From Myxococcales bacterium (GTDB lineage Bacteria > Myxococcota_A > Polyangia > Haliangiales > Haliangiaceae), in contig JADJUF010000023.1 of NCBI GenBank assembly GCA_016717005.1, forward strand, positions 77,414 to 141,413: a DNA stretch of 64,000 nucleotides. Direction: 5' to 3'. Below are positions 35,523-44,254 of the stretch, one piece after another; within the stretch, counting starts at the first letter, position 1; each line of letters begins with the position of its first letter. The notes under the pieces are model-generated. The model saw only the letters and a program-made list of their open reading frames with translations. It was not told where the DNA came from and made no database searches. The position numbers and the translations under genes were made by a program.

Positions 35523-37181
35523 ATGATGACCACACGCGCGCAGCTGGGCGGGCCCCTGCTCGCGGTCCTCGGTGCGGCCGCGGCCGCGAGCGGGTGCGGG
35601 GAGTCGGCGGACGCGGGCGCCGTCGGCGCCGCCGACCGCGTCATCGTCGAGCGCTACGACCCGCTGGCGGTGGCGCAGGCCCGGGCCGGCGCGGTCGACA
35701 ACCTCGACGCGGCGATCCCGCCGATGTGCTTCACGCGCACCGACGGGACCTCGAACCCGTGCTGGGTGTGTCACACCGACGGTCGCGGGCGGACGCGCTT
35801 CGACGACGGCGAGCGCCAGGCGACCTACGCGTTCCCCGAGCGCGCGCGCACCAACCCGTGGCGCAACCTGTTCGTCGACCGGCGCGCGGCGATCGCGGCG
35901 ATCGACGACGCGACGATCCTGGCGTGGGTGCGCGCCGACAACTACCAGCCGCTGGTCGCGGCGCTGGCGCGCGCGCCGGCCAGCTACCCGGGCTTCCGGC
36001 CCGATCTCGACCTGGGGCGCGGGTTCGACGCCGACGGCCTGGCCCGGGACGGCAGCGGCTGGCGCGCGGTGCGGTTCCAGCCGTTCCCGGGCGCGTTCTG
36101 GCCGACCAACGGCTCGACCAGCGACCTGTTCATCCGCCTGCCGGCGCGGTTCCGAGGCGATCCCGATCCCGCGCGGGCGCGCGCGATCTATCGGCTCAAC
36201 CTGGCGCTGGTCGAGGCGGCGGTGACCGCGCCGACGTCGACCGGCGCGGTCGATCGCGAGGTCGAGGCGATCGACGAGCGCCTGCTCGGGTTCGATCTCG
36301 ACGGCGACGGCGCGCTCGGGGCGGCGACGACGCGGATCCGCCGGCTGCCGCCCGCGTACGCCGGCGCGCCCGACGTCGCGGTGGTGGCGCAGGCGTACCC
36401 GCCGGGCGCCGAGCTCCTGCACAGCGTCCGTTACCTCGATCCCGACGCGCCGACCGCGATGGCCACGCGCATGAAGGAGCTGCGCTACGCCCGCAAGGTC
36501 GAACAGCTCGACGACTGGGGCCTGGCCCGGGCCTACGCGGCGGTGGCCGACGAGCAGAGCGAGGGCACGGCGCCGCGCTACCAGGGCGACGCGCAGGTCG
36601 GCTTCCTCAACGGCTTCGGCTGGCAGTACCAGGGCTTCATCGAGGACGCCGGCGGGCGGCTGCGGCTGCAGACCGACGAGGAGCACCGCGCGTGCCTCGG
36701 CTGCCACGGCGCGATCGGCGTGACCGTCGATCACGGCTTCGCGTTCGCCCGCAAGGTGCCGGGCGCGGCCGGCTGGCGGCCGCAGGACCTCCGCGGGCTG
36801 GTCGATCGTCCCCAGCTCGGCCACGCCGCGCCCGAGATCGCGACCTACTTCCGGCGGGTCGGCGGCGGCGACGAGACCCGGGCCAACGACGAGCTGCTCG
36901 CGCGGTTCTTCCCCGACGGCGCGCTCGACGAGCGCGCGCTGGCCCGGGCCGCGGTCGGCGGCGATCGCGACCTGGCCTGGCTGCTCACGCCCAGCCGGGC
37001 GCGGGCGCTGGCGCTCGACAAGGCCTACCTCGCGGTCGTGCGCGAGCAGAGCTTCGGGCGCGGCCGCGACGCGGTGCTGCGGCCGGCCACGCGCGTCCAC
37101 GCCGAGGTGCGCGACGACGACACCGGCCTGGACGCGTCGGGGCGGATCTACCGCGACGCCCGGCTGCTGCTGACCTGGTGA
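35523..37181 (+). CDS. Diheme cytochrome lipoprotein, partner of the PhoX-like protein
   Basis: The 552-residue protein has a lipobox (AAASGCGES, Cys25) and two CxxCH heme sites: CWVCH (C80-H84) and CLGCH (C391-H395). Between them are helices and an insertion rich in charged residues (LDGDGALG resembles an EF-hand-like Asp loop). MxCF at 68-70 precedes the first heme. The gene starts 12 bases after the PhoX-like gene, so the two are one operon. Linking a DUF839 protein to an electron carrier suggests a redox or iron-related function. This link is an inference. Confidence 0.75.
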   Translation: MMTTRAQLGGPLLAVLGAAAAASGCGESADAGAVGAADRVIVERYDPLAVAQARAGAVDNLDAAIPPMCFTRTDGTSNPCWVCHTDGRGRTRFDDGERQATYAFPERARTNPWRNLFVDRRAAIAAIDDATILAWVRADNYQPLVAALARAPASYPGFRPDLDLGRGFDADGLARDGSGWRAVRFQPFPGAFWPTNGSTSDLFIRLPARFRGDPDPARARAIYRLNLALVEAAVTAPTSTGAVDREVEAIDERLLGFDLDGDGALGAATTRIRRLPPAYAGAPDVAVVAQAYPPGAELLHSVRYLDPDAPTAMATRMKELRYARKVEQLDDWGLARAYAAVADEQSEGTAPRYQGDAQVGFLNGFGWQYQGFIEDAGGRLRLQTDEEHRACLGCHGAIGVTVDHGFAFARKVPGAAGWRPQDLRGLVDRPQLGHAAPEIATYFRRVGGGDETRANDELLARFFPDGALDERALARAAVGGDRDLAWLLTPSRARALALDKAYLAVVREQSFGRGRDAVLRPATRVHAEVRDDDTGLDASGRIYRDARLLLTW

Positions 37182-37200
37182 TCGGCGCCGCCGCGCGCGG

Positions 37201-37698
37201 TCAGTTCGGGACGCCGCGGGTGTCGGGCGTGGCGGTGGCGAACGGGCCGGTGCCGTCGGGCACGCGCGCCCAGGAGCTGCCGTCGGGGGCGTCGCCGCTG
37301 GCCCAGTCGGCGCTGTCGCACGGCACGGTCGCGCCGGTGCGGTACAGGTACAGCGCGTCGCCGGCGCCGAGGCCGAAGCCGTTCTGCGCGTCGCTGACCT
37401 CCTGCACGTGGCGCGCGCCCGGGGCCAGGACCGTCGGCGGCAGCGGCGCGGTGGTGGTGGGATCGTTGGCCTCGTCGATGAAGCGGAAGCCGCCGAGGTC
37501 GACCGGCGCCGCCGAGATGTTGACGACCTCGAACCAGTCGTTGGGGAAGCCGGCCGGCGCGACCTCGTTGATCGCCAGCGGGCACCGCTCCGCCGCGTCG
37601 ACCGCGGCGGCGTCGACGGTGACCGCGGCGTCGGGCGACGAGCGGGCCTCGCTGCAGGCGGCCAGGGTGACGAGCACGGACACGAGCGTGGATCTCAT
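37201..37698 (-). CDS. Lamin-tail-domain (LTD) lipoprotein
   Basis: From ATG 37698 the 165-residue protein has a lipobox (LVTLAACSE, Cys about 15) and an Ala/Asp linker. The domain at about 42-150 follows the LTD pattern: LAINEVAPAGFPNDWFEVVNISAAPVDLGGFRFIDEA, AQNGFGLGAGDALYLYR and WARVPDGTGPFATATPDTRGVPN. LTD modules in bacteria decorate secreted nucleases and surface proteins. Its ATG overlaps the stop of the upstream porin-like gene as ATGA. Confidence 0.82.
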   Translation of the reverse strand: MRSTLVSVLVTLAACSEARSSPDAAVTVDAAAVDAAERCPLAINEVAPAGFPNDWFEVVNISAAPVDLGGFRFIDEANDPTTTAPLPPTVLAPGARHVQEVSDAQNGFGLGAGDALYLYRTGATVPCDSADWASGDAPDGSSWARVPDGTGPFATATPDTRGVPN

Positions 37699-38738
37699 GG
37701 GATGACCTCGAAGGTTCCAGACGCGCGGACCAGGCCGCGGGTGGCGTCGGTGGCGCCGGCCGCGCCGGGGAGGGGCGCGGCGTCGGCGTCGGCGCGCTCG
37801 AGCTCGAGCGCCAGCTCGACGCGCACGCCGGGCGCGAGGCGGTACCAGCCGGCCGCGGTGGTCCGCCAGGTGACGAGCGAGGTGGTGGGGCCGTCGACGA
37901 TCAGGCGATCGCCGCGGGCCGCGACGCCGAGCCGCGCGGGCAGCGGCACGTCGAGCCAGGCCGACAGCGCCAGCGCGGTGGCGTCGGCCTGCGCGTCGAC
38001 GCCCCAGGCGCGCACCAGCTCGACGCTGGCGGCGGCGCCGCCCGGTCGGTGCCAGGCCAGCGCGCCGCCGAGGCGGTGGCTGCGGGCCGAGCCCGGCCCG
38101 ACCGAGCCGTCGCGCCCGTAGCCGTGGACCGCGAGCTCGCCCAGCGGCGCGACCTGCCGACGGGCCGAGACGACCACCGTCGTCGACTTGCCGCGGTTGC
38201 GCTCGACGTCGCGGGCGCCCTCGCCGTTGCCGACCTGGACCGCGAGCGCGAGGGTGTCGCCGAGCGCGACGCGGGCGCCCAGCGCCAGATCGCTGGCGAG
38301 GACCAGGCCGGCGTCCTCGACCAGCGGCCGGCCGAGCGCGCGGGGGCGATCGTCGTCGTGGATCGCGATCCACGCGTCGGGGACGACGCCGAGCGAGCCC
38401 TCGACGGTGAGCGCGCGGGGGCCGCGCCAGCGCCCGCCGACCGCCGCGTGGCGGATCCGGATCACCAGCGAGTCGCCGTCGATGCCCATCGCGCTCGACG
38501 GCGCCGCCGAGCGCACCGCCTCGAGGGTCGCGACGCCGAAGGCGTGGTCGGCGGTGGCGGCGCCGCCGAGCTCGGCGCGCTCGAGGTCGACGCGCGTGGT
38601 CGTGGTCGACGCCGCGCGCTCGGCCAGCGCGGTCGCGTCGATCGCCGCGCGTCCGCGCACGGCCACCGCGGGCGCCGCCGGCGTGGTCGCGGCGCACGCG
38701 GCGCTCAGCGCGACGAGCGCGACGCCGGCGCGGATCAC
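37695..38738 (-). CDS. Probable outer-membrane beta-barrel (porin-like) protein
   Basis: The GTG at 38738 gives 347 residues and overlaps the DUF2252 stop by four bases (GTGA). After a signal peptide (VALVALSAACAATT), alternating strands such as ALAVQVGNGEGARDVERNRGKSTTVVVSARRQ, GELAVHGYGRDGSVG and RVELALELERADADA resemble phosphate-selective or anion porins. A terminal strand TRGLVRASGTFEVIP could close the barrel. The assignment rests on pattern only. It could equally be a lipoprotein-anchored beta protein, because AACAA may be a lipobox. Confidence 0.55.
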   Translation of the reverse strand: MIRAGVALVALSAACAATTPAAPAVAVRGRAAIDATALAERAASTTTTRVDLERAELGGAATADHAFGVATLEAVRSAAPSSAMGIDGDSLVIRIRHAAVGGRWRGPRALTVEGSLGVVPDAWIAIHDDDRPRALGRPLVEDAGLVLASDLALGARVALGDTLALAVQVGNGEGARDVERNRGKSTTVVVSARRQVAPLGELAVHGYGRDGSVGPGSARSHRLGGALAWHRPGGAAASVELVRAWGVDAQADATALALSAWLDVPLPARLGVAARGDRLIVDGPTTSLVTWRTTAAGWYRLAPGVRVELALELERADADAAPLPGAAGATDATRGLVRASGTFEVIP

Positions 38739-40132
38739 GGCGTCGCTCCCGCCAGCGGGCCGGCCTCGACCAGCGTGGCCGCGAAGCCCGCGGCGTCCGC
38801 GCGCGCGGTGGCGGCGTCGGCGGCGGCGACCGCCACCAGCTCGGCCACCAGCGCCGCGGTCCGCCCGCGCACGCGCGGCGCGATCGCGGTGACGGCGGCG
38901 TCGCCCGCGACGGTCGGGCCCCGGGCGTGGGCCTGGGCCAGCAGCCGTCCGGCGACCGCCGCCAGCTCGCGCAGCCCGTCGGCGTCGTCGGCCAGCGCCG
39001 CCAGCTCGACGCCGCGGTAGTCGCCGCTGCGGGCGCGCAGCCGGAACGATCGCGGCCCGAGGTCGCCGCTGCCGAGCAGCGCGTCGCCGTCGGGCGCCGC
39101 GCCCATGATCCGCTGCGCCAGCGCCACGCGCGCGCCGTCGCTGACCCCGAGCGCGACCGCCGGCGGCGGCGCGGGCACCGGCGGCGGGCCAGCCTCCTTG
39201 AGCTCGACCAGCAGATCGTCGTCGACGCTGGCGGTCGCGCCCGCGAACAGCGCGTAGTAGCGGGGCGCCGGGTAGCTGGCGAGGCCCGCGCCGAGCCGAC
39301 GGCTGACGCCGAGCAGCGCCCCGGCCGGCGTCGACGCGGTCGTGCGCCAGCCCGCGATCACCGCGTCGACCTCGGCGCGCTCGCTCGTCGTCAGCGGCAC
39401 GGTCGTGTCGACCGCGCTGCCGTCGGCGGCCGGCGGCGCGACCTCGCCGAAGAACATCACGCGCGCGCCGTCGGGCGTCAGCCGGGTGTAGTCGGCCAGC
39501 CGGGCCTGGGCGGCGCCGGCGGTGGCGGCGTCGGCGAGCAGCGCCTCGACCACCGGTCCGCGGGTCTCGAGCGTCGGCGCGCCGCCGTCGGCCAGGCGGA
39601 CCATCTCGGCGGCGTAGGCGGTCGCGGCCAGCTCGACCAGGGTGTCGGCGAGCGCCGGTACGGCGGCGTCGTCGGCCGCGAGCGCCAGCCCGCCGCACAG
39701 GCGCCGCAGGTCGAGCCACCACGGGCCGCGGGTGGCCGCGTCGTAGTCGTTCCAGTCGACGTAGCGCGTGCCGTCGGGCCGGCGGAACGTGCCCAGGTTC
39801 TCGAGGTGCGGGTCGCCCACGATCCAGACCCAGGCCCCGGCCTCGTCGGCGAACGCCGACGGCGTGGCGCCGCGGCCCGCGCTCGTGACGTCGCGCCAGT
39901 ACAGCGCCGCCGAGCCGCGGAAGAAGTCGAACGTGCGCGCCGCCATGCGCTGGTACTTGGCGGCCACCAGCGCCGGCGCGCGATCGAGCCAGCGCTGGTT
40001 GTCGCGGGTGAGCACGTCGAGCACGAACCCGCGCCGCGCGTCGTCGCCGGGCGCCGCGCACGCGCCGACGCCGACGCCGACCCCGACGCCGAGCGTCAGC
40101 GCGATCGCGAGGCCGGGGCGGGGCGTCGACAT
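38735..40132 (-). CDS. DUF2252-family lipoprotein (kinase-like fold)
   Basis: From ATG 40132 the protein has 465 residues with a lipobox (VGACAAPG). DUF2252 signatures are visible: FDFFRGSAALYWRD, VWIVGDPHLENLGTF, YVDWNDYDAATRGPWWLDLRRL and ARSGDYRGVEL. GDPHLEN and NDYD correspond to catalytic and metal-binding loops of kinase-like proteins. Most DUF2252 proteins are cytoplasmic, so a lipoprotein signal is unusual. It is the first gene of a three-gene operon with 4-base overlaps. Confidence 0.8.
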   Translation of the reverse strand: MSTPRPGLAIALTLGVGVGVGVGACAAPGDDARRGFVLDVLTRDNQRWLDRAPALVAAKYQRMAARTFDFFRGSAALYWRDVTSAGRGATPSAFADEAGAWVWIVGDPHLENLGTFRRPDGTRYVDWNDYDAATRGPWWLDLRRLCGGLALAADDAAVPALADTLVELAATAYAAEMVRLADGGAPTLETRGPVVEALLADAATAGAAQARLADYTRLTPDGARVMFFGEVAPPAADGSAVDTTVPLTTSERAEVDAVIAGWRTTASTPAGALLGVSRRLGAGLASYPAPRYYALFAGATASVDDDLLVELKEAGPPPVPAPPPAVALGVSDGARVALAQRIMGAAPDGDALLGSGDLGPRSFRLRARSGDYRGVELAALADDADGLRELAAVAGRLLAQAHARGPTVAGDAAVTAIAPRVRGRTAALVAELVAVAAADAATARADAAGFAATLVEAGPLAGATP

Positions 40133-40297
40133 CGCCCCAGTACAGGCGCCCTCGGTGACGACCGCGCGTCCGGACGGCGACGTTGTCGGCGCGGCCGGGC
40201 TGGCGGCGCCGCGGTCGGCGAGGTGTTGCCGAGGCGGCACGCGGGCTCCGTGGCCCGGTCACTCGCGGCGGTCATCGTGGCGACCAGGAGGTAGTCG

Positions 40298-40993
40298 ATG
40301 TCGAGCGTCCACGCCTTGAAGACCGCCCAGATCCGCGCGTTCCCCACCCTGGCCCGGGTCGTCGCCGCTGGGCGCGCCGTGCGCGCCGGCAGCCGCCAGC
40401 TCCGCGCCGCCGTCGTCGGCGCCACCGCGCTGGTGCGCACGCGTCGGGTCGCGCCCGCGACGACGATCGGCGAGCTGCTGGCGATCGACGGCATCACGGT
40501 CGATCGCATCGGCGCGATCCCGGCGCGCGCGTGCCTGGTGATCACGCCGGCCGACGATCCGCGGCTGCACCTGGCGATCCTGGCCGGCGTCGACGCGGCG
40601 GCGGTGCTGCCGCGGGCGCCGGGGCCGCGCTGGCTCGCGTCCGCGCTCGGCATCCACGTCGCCGACGGCGCGACGTCGACGGTCGCGGCGACCCGGCACG
40701 CGCTGGCCGCGCTCCAGGCCGGGCGGCCGGTGGTCACGAGCCTGGCGGTCGCAGGGATCGACGAGCTGGTCCGGCTGGCGAGCCTGGCGGGCGCGCCGAT
40801 CGTCGCGGTCGCGGCGGCGTTCGATCGGCACGCGCCAGCGCGGGCCGGCGTGATCGTGCGCGCGCCGATGTACGCGTTCCCGGGCGAGGCGCCGACCGCG
40901 CTGGTGGCGCGCGGCCTCGCGGAGCTGCGGTCGCTCGCGGCCCCGCGGCCGACCTCGGCGGATCCGGCGTGGGACGAGCGCTGGGTCGCGTAG
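40298..40993 (+). CDS. Protein resembling a degenerate glycerol-phosphate acyltransferase
   Basis: A strong AGGAGGT site precedes the ATG at 40298. The 231-residue protein follows PlsC-type layout: ACLVITPADDP near 78, a WLASALGIHVAD segment in the position of the glycerophosphate-binding region, a helix with ALAALQAGRPVVTSLAVAGIDELVRLASLAGAPIVAVAAAF, and a last strand-helix. The HxxxxD motif of true acyltransferases is not present where expected (DD at 88-89). It may be a pseudoenzyme or a different fold. Confidence in the family is low. Confidence 0.4.
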   Translation: MSSVHALKTAQIRAFPTLARVVAAGRAVRAGSRQLRAAVVGATALVRTRRVAPATTIGELLAIDGITVDRIGAIPARACLVITPADDPRLHLAILAGVDAAAVLPRAPGPRWLASALGIHVADGATSTVAATRHALAALQAGRPVVTSLAVAGIDELVRLASLAGAPIVAVAAAFDRHAPARAGVIVRAPMYAFPGEAPTALVARGLAELRSLAAPRPTSADPAWDERWVA

Positions 40994-41002
40994 CCGGCCC
41001 GG

Positions 41003-41560
41003 CTACGGGTTCGCCGGCACCGGCTGCGCGGGCGCCGAGGTCAGCGCCGCGGCGAACGCGAACATGAGCGCGCGGCGCGTCTCCGGCGGACCGGCGTAGG
41101 TCAGGGTCGCGCCCTCGGCCTTGAACATCGGGTGATCGATGTCGGCGAGCAGCGGCCCGGTGATCTGGCCGGCGCTGTCGATCGTCAGCGCGGTGGCGCC
41201 GTCGAGCATGAACGCGGCCTCGGGGCTGACGCGCACGTTCGACACGTTGCCGTGGACCAGCACGCTGCCGTCCTTGGTCAGCCGGACCGTGGTCGCGGTG
41301 CCGGCCTGCAGGCGGCCGTCGCGGGAGAGCTTGCCGAACGGCTTGCCGTCGACGGTCACCATGCCACCGGCGTCGAGCGCGAACTCGTGGCGCGCGCCGT
41401 CGGCCTGGACGATCGTGATCGACGCGGCCGCGATCGTCAGCTTGACGGTCTGCGGATCCTTGACCCCGCACCCGGGCGCGGTCGAGAGCGCGAGCCCGGC
41501 GGGCAGGGCGGCGAGCCCGAGCCGGGTGATCCAGGCGAGGGCGAGGCGAGATCGGCGCAT
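41003..41560 (-). CDS. Lipoprotein of unknown function
   Basis: The 185-residue protein has a signal peptide with lipobox (LSTAPGCGV, Cys about 31). The mature part is beta-rich with repeated short strands (TVKLTIAAASITIVQADG, VTVDGKPFGKLSRDGRLQ, TVRLTKDGSVLVHG). It resembles small filament-like or jellyroll domains, but I do not recognise it. The gene starts 8 bases after the upstream lipoprotein stop on the same strand, so the two are probably an operon. Confidence 0.68.
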   Translation of the reverse strand: MRRSRLALAWITRLGLAALPAGLALSTAPGCGVKDPQTVKLTIAAASITIVQADGARHEFALDAGGMVTVDGKPFGKLSRDGRLQAGTATTVRLTKDGSVLVHGNVSNVRVSPEAAFMLDGATALTIDSAGQITGPLLADIDHPMFKAEGATLTYAGPPETRRALMFAFAAALTSAPAQPVPANP

Positions 41561-41568
41561 GGCCTACG

Positions 41569-41961
41569 CTACTCCCACATCGAGGTCAGCGGGCACCCCG
41601 CGAGCCCGGCGTCCCGGGCGACCCGCGCGAGGGCGTCCCGGCGCGCGGCCTTGTCCTGGCCCAGCTGCGCGAAGTTCACCAGCCAGGCCCGGCCGGTGTC
41701 GCTGACGATCTCCTTGGCCATCCAGTTGGCGATCAGGTAGCCGCGGTTGGCCTCGGTGTCGTCGGCCGCGCCCGAGCGCTCGAAGGCGTTGCACAGGCTC
41801 TCGGCCTCGGCCCGGGTCAGGGTCGCGACCAGCGGGACCGATGGGCCAGCCTTGCCGGCGGGCTGGCCTGACCCGCGTTCGGCGCCCGGGGCCGGGGTCC
41901 CGGTCTGGCAGGCGACGACGGCGAGGGCGGCCAGGGCGAGCGAGCGCATCTGCGGCAGCAT
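41569..41961 (-). CDS. Small lipoprotein of unknown function
   Basis: The 130-residue protein has a lipobox (ALAVVACQT, Cys about 18); a second ATG four codons in is also possible. The mature domain is helical, with paired Cys residues (ESLCNAF and AGCPLTSMWE) that could form a disulfide. It ends at the same strand edge as the next lipoprotein. I do not recognise the family. Confidence 0.68.
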   Translation of the reverse strand: MLPQMRSLALAALAVVACQTGTPAPGAERGSGQPAGKAGPSVPLVATLTRAEAESLCNAFERSGAADDTEANRGYLIANWMAKEIVSDTGRAWLVNFAQLGQDKAARRDALARVARDAGLAGCPLTSMWE

Positions 41962-42072
41962 GCCCGAGCCATGGCAGTGCGTCCATGCGCCCGAGCGCGT
42001 GCAGACGGCCGGGCAACTCTGCTATGAACGCACCTGGCGACCTTGGCGTCGCCCGCCTCAAGGAGCAGGTTC

Positions 42073-42477
42073 ATGGCCTACGTCGTCGCTGACCCGTGCG
42101 TGAAGTGCAAGTACACCGACTGCGTCGCGGTGTGTCCGGTCGATTGCTTTTACGAGGGCAAGAACTCCCTCGCGATCAACCCCGACGAGTGCATCGATTG
42201 CGGTGCCTGTGAGCCGGAGTGTCCGACCACGGCCATCTTCGAAGAGAGCGAGCTGCCGGCGAAGTGGGCCGTCTACAAGGACATCAACGCCCTCGTCACC
42301 GGCGTGAAGACCGCCGGCGAGATCGACAAGTCGGCGCTGCCCGCGGCGCTGGCCGCGGCGGTCGACCGGGCGACGGCCTGGCCCAACATCACCGAGCAGA
42401 AGAAGGCGCTGCCCGGCGCCGATGAAGCGGCCAAGGAAGACAACAAGATCGACGCGCTGTCGCTCGACGCGCCCTGA
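42073..42477 (+). CDS. fdxA: Seven-iron ferredoxin FdxA
   Basis: This small redox protein carries one 3Fe-4S and one 4Fe-4S cluster. The 134-residue sequence opens MAYVVADPCVKCKYTDCVAVCPVDCFYEG, a close match to FdxA. The second cluster motif is CIDCGACEPECP (C40, C43, C46, C50). The C-terminal 70 residues are a helical extension with a charged tail. AAGGAGC lies eight bases before the ATG. It probably serves as a low-potential donor. No partner gene is adjacent. Confidence 0.95.
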   Translation: MAYVVADPCVKCKYTDCVAVCPVDCFYEGKNSLAINPDECIDCGACEPECPTTAIFEESELPAKWAVYKDINALVTGVKTAGEIDKSALPAALAAAVDRATAWPNITEQKKALPGADEAAKEDNKIDALSLDAP

Positions 42478-42515
42478 TCGGGGCCGCGGCTCGGCCGCGT
42501 GCTAGTTTCGGACTC

Positions 42516-43364
42516 ATGCGCCCACGCTGGATCGTGCTCGCCATCGTGGCGGCGTGCTCGTCGCCGCGTGGCGCGGATGAGCCGGTCGAGGCCGGCCCCG
42601 CCGACGCCGCGACCGCGGACGCGGCGGGCGGCGATGGCGCCGATCCGACGATCGCCTTGCCGCCCGCCAACGCCGGGCTCGACTACCAGCTGGGCGGGGC
42701 CTACCCGCCCGCGGCGGACGTGCGCGTGCTGTCGCGCGACCGCGCCGCGGCCCCGGCCGCCGGGCTGTACAACATCTGCTACGTCAACGGCTTCCAGATC
42801 CAGCCCGACGAGGTCGGCTTCTGGACGAGCCAGCACCCCGAGCTGATGTTGCGCGACGGCAACGGCGACCTGGTCATCGACGCCGACTGGAACGAGATCT
42901 TGATCGACGTCCGCACGCCGACCAAGCGCGCGGCGGTGGCGGCGATCGTGGGCGACTGGATCGCCGGCTGCGCGGCCGCCGGGTTCGACGCGGTCGAGAT
43001 CGACAACCTCGACACCTTCGCGCGCTCGGGCGGGCTGATCGTCGAGAACGACGCGGTCGCGACGATGGCGCTGTTCGCGGCCGCGGCCCACCGCCACGGC
43101 CTGGCGATCGCGCAGAAGAACTCGGCCGAGCTGGTCGGGCGCCGGGCCGAGCTTGGCACCGACTTCGTCGTGGCCGAGGAGTGCAACCAGTTCGACGAGT
43201 GCGACGTCTACACCGCCGCCTACGGCGCGCAGGTGTACGTGATCGAGTACCGGCGCGCGGCGTTCACCGCCGGGTGCGCCGGGTTCCCGCAGCTGTCGAT
43301 CGTGCTGCGCGATCGCGACCTGGTGCCGAGCGGCGCCAGCGGCTACGTGTTCGACGGCTGTTGA
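42516..43364 (+). CDS. GH114-like (endo-alpha-1,4-polygalactosaminidase family) lipoprotein
   Basis: The 282-residue protein has a lipobox (IVAACSSP) and an Ala/Asp/Gly linker. The domain from about 45 onwards matches GH114: GLDYQLGGAYPP, YNICYVNGFQIQPDE, WNEILIDVRTP, GFDAVEIDNLDTF, AIAQKNSAEL and DFVVAEECNQFDEC. The acidic DAVEIDN and AEE positions are the likely catalytic residues. The family cleaves galactosaminogalactan-type polysaccharide. As a surface lipoprotein it may degrade biofilm polymers. Confidence 0.82.
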   Translation: MRPRWIVLAIVAACSSPRGADEPVEAGPADAATADAAGGDGADPTIALPPANAGLDYQLGGAYPPAADVRVLSRDRAAAPAAGLYNICYVNGFQIQPDEVGFWTSQHPELMLRDGNGDLVIDADWNEILIDVRTPTKRAAVAAIVGDWIAGCAAAGFDAVEIDNLDTFARSGGLIVENDAVATMALFAAAAHRHGLAIAQKNSAELVGRRAELGTDFVVAEECNQFDECDVYTAAYGAQVYVIEYRRAAFTAGCAGFPQLSIVLRDRDLVPSGASGYVFDGC

Positions 43365-43459
43365 GCGCGCGCGCGGGCTGAGCGCGCCTCGGGGCGGGCG
43401 ACCGATCGCGCGGGGATTGGGGCTTGGCGCGCGCCGCCGGGTGCGCCATCGTTGCGGCG

Positions 43460-44191
43460 ATGTACTTCGACGCCGCGTACCAGGAGCGCACGACGCTGCG
43501 TGACGGGCGCGAGGTCGTGCTGCGGGTGGTCCGGCCCGACGACAAGGATCGGCTGCGTCGGGGCTTCGGCGCCCTGTCGCCCGAGAGTCGCTACCGCCGG
43601 TTCTTCTCGGTCAAGTCGGACCTGTCCGACGACGAGCTGCGCTACCTGACCGAGGTCGACGGCGACCACCACTTCGCGCTCGGCGCGGTCACGCCCGACG
43701 GCGAGCACGGCCTGGGCATCGCGCGCTTCATCCGGATCGACGGCGAGCCCGGCGTGGCCGAGGCCGCGATCGCGGTCCTCGACAGCGCCCAGGGGCTGGG
43801 CCTGGGGGCGCTGCTGTTCCAGCGGCTGGTCGCGGCCGCGGCCGAGCGCGGCGTCGCGCGGTTCCGGTGCGAGATGCTCGGCACCAACGCCGGCATGGGC
43901 GAGCTGGTGCGGGGGCTGGCGCCGGCGGTGTCGACCGAGGTCGCCAGCGGCGTCGTGCGCATGGAGTTCGCGCTGCCGACGATCGGCCCCGCGCACCCGG
44001 CCAGCGAGCCGCCGCGCGAGACCGGGCTCTACCGGCTGTTCGCGCTGGTGGCCGAGGGCGTGCTCGAGTGGCGCGCCCGGTGGCAACGGCTGGGCGAGCG
44101 GCTGTGGCGCGGCGACGGCGAGCACCCTCCGCGCGCGTCGATCGGCGCGACCGCGGCCGGGGCGGACGACGAGGCGCTCGACGAGGAGTGA
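43460..44191 (+). CDS. GNAT-family acetyltransferase
   Basis: From ATG 43460 the protein has 243 residues. TLRDGREVVLRVVRPDDKDRLRRGFGALSPESRYRRFFSVK and GEPGVAEAAIAVLDSAQGLGLGALLFQRLVAAAAERGV are typical of Pat/AcuA-like GNATs, with the acetyl-CoA loop QGLGLG. The C-terminal 60 residues are an amphipathic helix and acidic tail. The substrate may be a protein lysine, as for Pat. This is uncertain. It starts the stretch of stress-related genes but is not clearly in an operon with them. Confidence 0.85.
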   Translation: MYFDAAYQERTTLRDGREVVLRVVRPDDKDRLRRGFGALSPESRYRRFFSVKSDLSDDELRYLTEVDGDHHFALGAVTPDGEHGLGIARFIRIDGEPGVAEAAIAVLDSAQGLGLGALLFQRLVAAAAERGVARFRCEMLGTNAGMGELVRGLAPAVSTEVASGVVRMEFALPTIGPAHPASEPPRETGLYRLFALVAEGVLEWRARWQRLGERLWRGDGEHPPRASIGATAAGADDEALDEE

Positions 44192-44254
44192 CGCGGGCCG
44201 CGCGCGGCGACGAGCGTGACGTGCGTCAGGCCTGGGTGACGCGCGCGACGCGCG

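Noticed and set aside
33125..37705. A 1526-codon open frame across two genes
   Set aside because: It is Arg/His/Gly-rich shadow of the PhoX-like and cytochrome genes, typical of GC-rich antiparallel or offset frames. No domain is visible.
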